Positions 6,186 to 7,874 of a stretch of 7,874 nucleotides of DNA are shown one piece after another. The stretch comes from Fidelibacterota bacterium (lineage in GTDB: Bacteria; Marinisomatota; Marinisomatia; Marinisomatales; UBA1611). The notes under the pieces are model-generated. The model saw only the letters and a list, made by a program, of their open reading frames with translations, had not been told where the DNA came from and ran no database searches. Every line of letters begins with the position of its first letter. Position 1 is the stretch's first letter. The position numbers and the translations under genes were made by a program. The DNA lies in NCBI GenBank assembly GCA_002694025.1, contig NZKX01000124.1, positions 1-7,874 of the forward strand, in the 5' to 3' direction.

Positions 6186-7874
6186 TTAATCACTCTTTTG
6201 AAATAATATAAAAGCAGGAATCGCTTGCCATTCAAACTCTGGTCCTTTCCAACTTACATCTAAGGTCTCTTGACCACCTCGTTCAAAATACTCCACAATT
6301 AAGCTATGCCGTTTATTTTTTAATTGGATTGATCCTGTAACCGACTTTTTACTGTGAAGACCATCGTTGTCTACAATTAATTTAGATCCAATGAACAATC
6401 TAGATCCATCATCAGATGTAGTTCGAAATTTATACATGCCAGGGTTATCGATCGATATATACCCAGAAAAAACATAACCAAAGTTATCTTTATCGTTAGA
6501 ATCAATGTTAAAATTATATACTATATTCTTTTCATTATAACTTTGATTTACCATTTGTGCACAGCTTTCCAACTGTCCAAAGTAGGTCTTACGGATAAGA
6601 CCATTTTCTTTGTCTAAAATATTAATTGGCAAAATAGTAGTTTCACTGGTTAAATAATTTTCGTTCATTGCTTGGATGTGTAATATACCCGGCTTTGTAA
6701 CCTTAAAAGGTTCTTTGTATTTAAGGGATACATTGCCATTCATAGAATTTTTAATTTCATATTTATAAGTATTTTCTTTTCTGTAAGAGGTTACAGCCAC
6801 CTCAGCAATTTTATCTTTAATTACAACTTGAACTTTTGGCTTATCGAGGTATGGCAAAACTGGTACTTTCAAGACATACAAAGGAGATGGTTGAAGATCT
6901 TTTAAAAAAGAATTGTCTACCTGAATAATTAAATTTGAACCTTTATTTTCCCATTCCAATGTTTTATCAGACCCAAAACATTCTATGGGTTTTTTCCCCA
7001 CAGCATTGACACCTCTGATCAATAAATTTTTTTCTGGGAAATCTTCCACAAAAGCAAATAACGTTTTCCTGTCTTTAGTTAAAGTATACTTAATATTATC
7101 GGATTGAAACACTCTGTTTGTAATTGTTCCATAAATGGCTTCTCCATTTATGTCTAACCATCTACCAATTTCTAATAGCCGATCAAGCATGATTTCAGGT
7201 ATTGTGCCATCTGCCTTCGGACCGATATTTAATAGTAAATTTCCTCCTCTGCTTACGATATCCACCAACAGTCTAATTAATTCTTTTGCGGTATTATAGT
7301 CCTCTATTGCCTCGTTTTGATTATAACCAAATGACTTACCGATCCCTCTACATTCTTCCCATCCTCTTTTCAAAAATTCTTCATTCATCAAATCAGAATT
7401 TGGATCATATTCCGTGGAGAAATATCCACCGTGCTTAAAACGAGTTTCTCCGCCCCAGCGATCATTTACAACTACATCTATGGGTGCATTAGAATCATTA
7501 TAAAGCCAAGCTAAAAAATCTTCGCTTCTCCATTCAGAGCTATTCCTATCCCATTCACCATCTGAAAAAATTATATCAGGCCTATATTTTTGAACAACAT
7601 CCTTGAATTGTGGCATCATATAATTATTAACATACGATAAAACATTTTTTGGGTAATCAGGATGTTCCCATTCATAAAGAGAATAATAAAGTCCAAATCT
7701 CATCCCTTTTTTCCTAACGGCGTCATCTAATTCACCAAGTAAGTCCCGATTTGCCTTACCATCAAACGAATTATATCCAAGGCTATGTTCATTTGGCCAA
7801 AGGCAATAACCATCATGATGTTTTGAGGTAAGAACTACATACTTTGCTCCTGCTTTTTGAAATAAGCTCGCCCA
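6186..7874 (-). CDS. Alpha-L-fucosidase, GH29, with C-terminal PA14 domain (5' end outside window)
   Basis: Hydrolyses terminal alpha-L-fucose from glycans by the retaining mechanism of family GH29. The reading frame stays open to the right edge, so the Met at 7703 is internal. The 57 codons upstream of it encode the conserved TSKHHDGYCLWP block of the GH29 active site. In total 562 residues are visible, and roughly the first hundred, including any signal peptide, are missing. The predicted nucleophile is the Asp of FSDGEWD (codon 7562-7560). WLYND, VVNDRWG, HGGY and LLNIGP blocks resemble the human FUCA1 type. The Glu of WEECRG is a likely acid/base by family comparison, less certain. After the catalytic barrel and a beta domain comes a segment like the chitobiase C-terminal/Fn3-type domain (about visible residues 345-420). 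A PA14 domain follows (about 427-562; TTSDDGSRLFI, VDNDGLHS, VEYFERGG), probably carbohydrate-binding. It ends 19 nt before the GH109 start. Family call is strong; linkage preference is unknown. Confidence 0.95.
   Translation of the reverse strand, partial: WASLFQKAGAKYVVLTSKHHDGYCLWPNEHSLGYNSFDGKANRDLLGELDDAVRKKGMRFGLYYSLYEWEHPDYPKNVLSYVNNYMMPQFKDVVQKYRPDIIFSDGEWDRNSSEWRSEDFLAWLYNDSNAPIDVVVNDRWGGETRFKHGGYFSTEYDPNSDLMNEEFLKRGWEECRGIGKSFGYNQNEAIEDYNTAKELIRLLVDIVSRGGNLLLNIGPKADGTIPEIMLDRLLEIGRWLDINGEAIYGTITNRVFQSDNIKYTLTKDRKTLFAFVEDFPEKNLLIRGVNAVGKKPIECFGSDKTLEWENKGSNLIIQVDNSFLKDLQPSPLYVLKVPVLPYLDKPKVQVVIKDKIAEVAVTSYRKENTYKYEIKNSMNGNVSLKYKEPFKVTKPGILHIQAMNENYLTSETTILPINILDKENGLIRKTYFGQLESCAQMVNQSYNEKNIVYNFNIDSNDKDNFGYVFSGYISIDNPGMYKFRTTSDDGSRLFIGSKLIVDNDGLHSKKSVTGSIQLKNKRHSLIVEYFERGGQETLDVSWKGPEFEWQAIPAFILFQKSD

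Overview
The window is a tightly packed, AT-rich stretch with every gene on the minus strand, so transcription runs from the right edge to the left edge. Five genes are complete (a Tat-exported GH109 glycosidase, a sodium:solute symporter, a galactokinase-like GHMP sugar kinase, a sugar-1-phosphate nucleotidyltransferase and a family 2 glycosyltransferase). Two are cut by the edges: an alpha-L-fucosidase on the right that lacks its N-terminus, and a secreted protein on the left of which only the N-terminus is present. No RNA genes, CRISPR arrays, insertion sequences or clear intrinsic terminators were seen.

Organism: a bacterium, probably of the Bacteroidota/FCB group (free-living or marine relatives such as Marinimicrobia are possible). 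This rests on the general look of the proteins (Tat-exported GH109, a long SSS symporter, PA14-tailed GH29 fucosidase) and the low GC. It is an impression, not a measured placement. Several genes have recognisable Shine-Dalgarno sequences (AAAGGTG, AAAGGA, AAGG).

Layout in transcription order: GH29 fucosidase (7874-6186, 5' end missing); 19-nt gap; GH109 (6166-4808); zero-nt junction, TAA directly followed by ATG; SSS symporter (4807-3074); 10-nt overlap with a TTG start; GHMP kinase (3083-2028); 11-nt gap; nucleotidyltransferase (2016-1135); 34-nt gap; GT2 (1100-264); 54-nt gap; secreted protein (209-1, cut). The first six genes almost certainly form one operon. Whether the seventh belongs is open.

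How the genes may work together (inference): the exported glycosidases trim terminal alpha-L-fucose and alpha-linked N-acetylgalactosamine (or related sugars) from a glycan. The symporter takes up a released sugar, the kinase phosphorylates it at C1, and the nucleotidyltransferase activates it to an NDP-sugar. The glycosyltransferase could then place it on a glycan of the cell. No isomerase, aldolase or dehydrogenase of a catabolic route is in the window, so the locus reads as a release-import-activate-reuse cassette. The exact sugar cannot be decided from sequence alone.
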